Source of the DNA: Devosia salina
GTDB lineage: Bacteria > Pseudomonadota > Alphaproteobacteria > Rhizobiales > Devosiaceae
Reading direction: 5' to 3'
Assembly: GCF_019504385.1 (NCBI RefSeq)
Contig: NZ_CP080590.1
Span: 2,522,001 to 2,586,000, forward strand
Length of the DNA: 64,000 bases
Shown here: piece after piece, positions 61,614 through 64,000 of the stretch
Position numbering within the stretch: position 1 is the stretch's first letter
How the letters are laid out: the number at the start of each line of letters is the position of its first letter
The notes under the pieces: generated by a model
What the model saw: only the letters and a program-made list of their open reading frames with translations
Told to the model about the DNA's origin: nothing
Databases searched by the model: none
Program-made: the position numbers and the translations under genes

Positions 61614-63613
61614 GCCTGCGGCCGCACGAGGGCCACGACGGAGCGGGGCGGCAGGGTCGCAGTGCCCTCGGTCAACGGCACTTCGGAACCGGGGTCAGAC
61701 TGGATGCCGACGGCCCAATGGCCCTCCGGCAGGCGCGCGACCACCGGCTCGACCCGCCGGTTGAACCAGACCAGCACCTCGTCGTCCTTGTGCCTGAGAT
61801 GCATGCCCAAAACCGAGGCGGCGCTGTCGCTCCAGTCGCCCTCGTTCATCTCGCGGCCATCCGGGTGCAGCCACACCACGTCGCGCACGCCGTTGCGATC
61901 CTGCCCGGTCAACCAGTGATCGTGGCTGACCGAGGGATGGTCCTTGCGGAACCGGCTCATTGCGGCCACGAAATCGACCAGTGTCCCGTCGGCGCTTTCC
62001 CAATCGACCCAGGTGATCTCATTGTCCTGCGCATAGGCATTGTTATTGCCCTGCTGGGTGCGGAACATCTCGTCGCCCTGCTGGATCAGCGGCGTGCCCC
62101 GCGACAGGAACAGCGTTGCCAGCAAGGCGCGGACGTCGCGCTTGCGCGCATCGTTGATCGCCGCATCGTCGGTCTCGCCCTCGACACCGCAATTCCATGA
62201 CGAATTGTGGTTGTGGCCGTCGCGATTGTTCTCGCCATTCGCCTCGTTGTGCTTGTCGTGATAGGTGACGAGGTCACGCAGGGTAAAGCCGTCATGCACG
62301 GCGAGCATGTTGACCCCGGCACTGGGCTTGCGTCCGGCCACATCGAAGATTTCCGATGAGCCCGCAACCTTGCCGGCCAGCGCGCCGATCTTGCCGTTCT
62401 CGCCCTTCCAGAAGGCGCGGATTTCGTCGCGATAAGTATCGTTATGCTCGGCAAATTCCTTGCCGAACTTGCCCAACCCATAGCCGCCCGGACCCGGGTC
62501 CCAGGGCTCGGCCACAAGGATCGCCTTCTTGAGCACCGGGTCGGCCTTGATCTTCCTGAGCATCTCGGCCTCGGGATCAAAGCCCGGATCGCGAGCCAGG
62601 ATAGTGGCGAGGTCGAACCGGAACCCGGACACGCCCAGTTCCTCGACATAATAGCGCAGGCTCTCGATCACCAGGCGCTGGACGGCCGGGTGATCGCAGC
62701 GCAGCGTATTGCCGGTGCCCGTGTCGTTGACCAGGTGCTTCTTCCCGTCCACATCCACCCACCGATAGTAGGTCTGCGGGTCCAGGCCCATCATCGAGAG
62801 GATCGGCCCCTGGCTATCGCCCTCGCCGGTATGGTTATAGACCACATCGAGGATCACCGAGATGCCGGCCTTGCGATAGGCATCGGTCATCACCCGCAAT
62901 TCCTGCGGCCCGCGGGGCGCCAGGCGCGGATCGACCGCGAAATAGGCGACCGGATTATAGCCCCAGGCATTGGTCAGGCCGAGCTGGGGCAGATGTCCCT
63001 CGTCGATCCAGGCCGCAGTCGGCATCAATTGCACCGTATCGACGCCCAGATGCTTGAAATGATCGATGACGCGGCGGGTCGTCAGCGCCGCAACGCTTCC
63101 GCGAAGCGGGCCCTGCACGCTCGGATGGCGCATGGTGAAGCCGCGCACATTGAGCTCGTAATAGAGCCCCGGCGCCTTGCGCCGCGGATGCGCCGGCTCG
63201 TTGCCGCCACCGGGAACGATGGCTTTTGGCACCAGTTCCGCGGTGTCTACCGCATCCTCGCGCGCCAGTCGCAAGCGCGGCGAACGAACGAAAACCCGAT
63301 CCAGATGCCGGGCATAGGGATCGACCAGCAGCTTGTGCGGATCGAAGAACAGACCTTGGTCCGGATCGTAGGGACCGTCTGCCCTCAAACCATAGCGGGC
63401 GCCTGGCCCCACATTGGCGATCAGCCCGGCATGGATATTGTCCTCATGCACATCCAGTTCGAAGCGCCCGATCTCCTTGTCCTGTTCGTCGAACAGGCAG
63501 ACCCAGATGGCCGAGGCGCTTTCCGAATAGACGGCAAAATTGACACCCTCGGCGGTCGCCACCGCGCCGAGTTGCTCGGTGTGCCCGCCATGGGGCACAA
63601 GTTCAGGTTTCAT
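61610..63613 (-). CDS. glgX: Glycogen debranching enzyme GlgX
   Basis: 667 residues from the ATG at 63613 (MKPELVPHGGHTEQLGAVAT). An N-terminal CBM48-like domain (GVNFAVYSESASAIWVCLFD) precedes the GH13 barrel: ISVILDVVYNHTGEGDSQGP, FRFDLATILARDPGFD (nucleophile Asp), ILVAEPWDPGPGGYGLGKFG (acid Glu), and LAVHDGFTLRDLVTYHDKHN. Cleaves alpha-1,6 branches of limit dextrins. It follows pgm on the same strand by 13 nt, as in glycogen operons. Confidence 0.94.
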   Translation of the reverse strand: MKPELVPHGGHTEQLGAVATAEGVNFAVYSESASAIWVCLFDEQDKEIGRFELDVHEDNIHAGLIANVGPGARYGLRADGPYDPDQGLFFDPHKLLVDPYARHLDRVFVRSPRLRLAREDAVDTAELVPKAIVPGGGNEPAHPRRKAPGLYYELNVRGFTMRHPSVQGPLRGSVAALTTRRVIDHFKHLGVDTVQLMPTAAWIDEGHLPQLGLTNAWGYNPVAYFAVDPRLAPRGPQELRVMTDAYRKAGISVILDVVYNHTGEGDSQGPILSMMGLDPQTYYRWVDVDGKKHLVNDTGTGNTLRCDHPAVQRLVIESLRYYVEELGVSGFRFDLATILARDPGFDPEAEMLRKIKADPVLKKAILVAEPWDPGPGGYGLGKFGKEFAEHNDTYRDEIRAFWKGENGKIGALAGKVAGSSEIFDVAGRKPSAGVNMLAVHDGFTLRDLVTYHDKHNEANGENNRDGHNHNSSWNCGVEGETDDAAINDARKRDVRALLATLFLSRGTPLIQQGDEMFRTQQGNNNAYAQDNEITWVDWESADGTLVDFVAAMSRFRKDHPSVSHDHWLTGQDRNGVRDVVWLHPDGREMNEGDWSDSAASVLGMHLRHKDDEVLVWFNRRVEPVVARLPEGHWAVGIQSDPGSEVPLTEGTATLPPRSVVALVRPQA

Positions 63614-63626
63614 GGACAATGCCAGC

Positions 63627-64000
63627 CTAGGTGATGACGCTGGGCGCGTCTCGCCCGGTTCTGGATTGGATTTGGGCCAGGGAGTCGGCGATCCCGATAA
63701 GGGGCTCGAGGGCAAGCTGGGTATCGAGATCATGGCGTCCATCGGCGGCCTCATACCGTTCAAGGTAGAGCCGCAACGTGGCGCCCACGGTCCCGGTTCC
63801 GGAGAGCCTGAGCACAATGCGCGAGCCGTCGGTAAAACCGATGCGAATGCCCTGCCTGGCGCTGGTCGAGCCATCGACCGGGTCGTGATAGGTGAAATCG
63901 TCCGCATAGGCGACCTGCATATCGTCAGCCAGCACCTTGCCTGGCAACGACGGCAGCTGCGCGCGCAGGTCTTCCACCAGCTTGCCGGCAATGCTCGCGT
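63627..64000 (-). CDS. pgm: Phosphoglucomutase (C-terminal part)
   Basis: The gene enters from the right edge; about 124 C-terminal residues are visible. The sequence includes KVLADDMQVAYADDFTYHDP and DGSRIVLRLSGTGTVGATLR; the last carries the phosphate-binding RLSGTGT of alpha-D-phosphohexomutases of the phosphoglucomutase branch. Interconverts glucose-1-phosphate and glucose-6-phosphate. It stands 13 nt upstream of glgX. Confidence 0.93.
   Translation of the reverse strand, partial: ASIAGKLVEDLRAQLPSLPGKVLADDMQVAYADDFTYHDPVDGSTSARQGIRIGFTDGSRIVLRLSGTGTVGATLRLYLERYEAADGRHDLDTQLALEPLIGIADSLAQIQSRTGRDAPSVIT

Overview
The window looks like chromosomal DNA of a high-GC alphaproteobacterium of the order Hyphomicrobiales, most likely Devosiaceae (Devosia or a close relative). 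This is inferred from gene content and codon bias (ArsR-methyltransferase next to metF, HWE and HisKA_2 kinases, a DUF2336 protein, NspC polyamine genes, CCCTCGGG-type palindromic repeats). No 16S gene is present to confirm it.

Layout. 1-1661 (minus) is the start of the division and cell wall cluster: rsmH, ftsL and the beginning of ftsI. 1866-4840 (plus) is a three-gene signalling module: a CHASE3 kinase, a CheY-like regulator and a receiver-HisKA_2 kinase. 4894-6713 holds an MDR oxidoreductase and a Cro/CI regulator with a membrane partner. 6949-9683 is an accessory stretch: a frameshifted exported-protein gene, palindromic repeats, an IS110 element inserted in the middle of one such palindrome, and an unexplained long hairpin. 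9717-12149 encodes carboxynorspermidine synthase and decarboxylase. 12308-16699 holds a tiny exported protein, RNase P RNA, a TerB/J-domain protein, an envelope protein, metF and an ArsR-methyltransferase fusion with a perfect operator palindrome. 17019-26993 holds small membrane ORFs, a DUF2336 protein, divergent katG and oxyR, two tandem TPR paralogues, rarD and a host-attachment family gene. 27145-30257 holds a hydrolase and an HWE kinase with its receiver. 30527-31917 is a BglII-type restriction-modification pair next to ettA. 33746-41693 holds a trehalose-synthase-like enzyme, DUF2461, an FdhF-like molybdoenzyme, an SsuABC-like importer and an Lrp regulator.

42113-61146 is the most coherent block and is devoted to urea. 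A minus-strand sensor operon encodes an NCS1-transporter/histidine-kinase/receiver chimera and a LuxR-type response regulator. It is divergent from urtABCDE (urea ABC importer), followed by ureD, ureA, a HupE/UreJ protein, ureB, an unknown gene, ureC, three extra small genes, ureE, ureF, a DUF3995 gene and ureG. A 16-bp palindrome sits in the sensor-urtA intergenic region. Two long, unrelated palindromic repeats lie inside the urt operon, after urtA and after urtB. The window ends with glgX and the 3' end of pgm (glycogen metabolism).

The observations I would follow first are the urea-linked transporter-kinase system with its candidate operator, and the IS110 element with a candidate bridge RNA whose insertion splits a REP-like palindrome.
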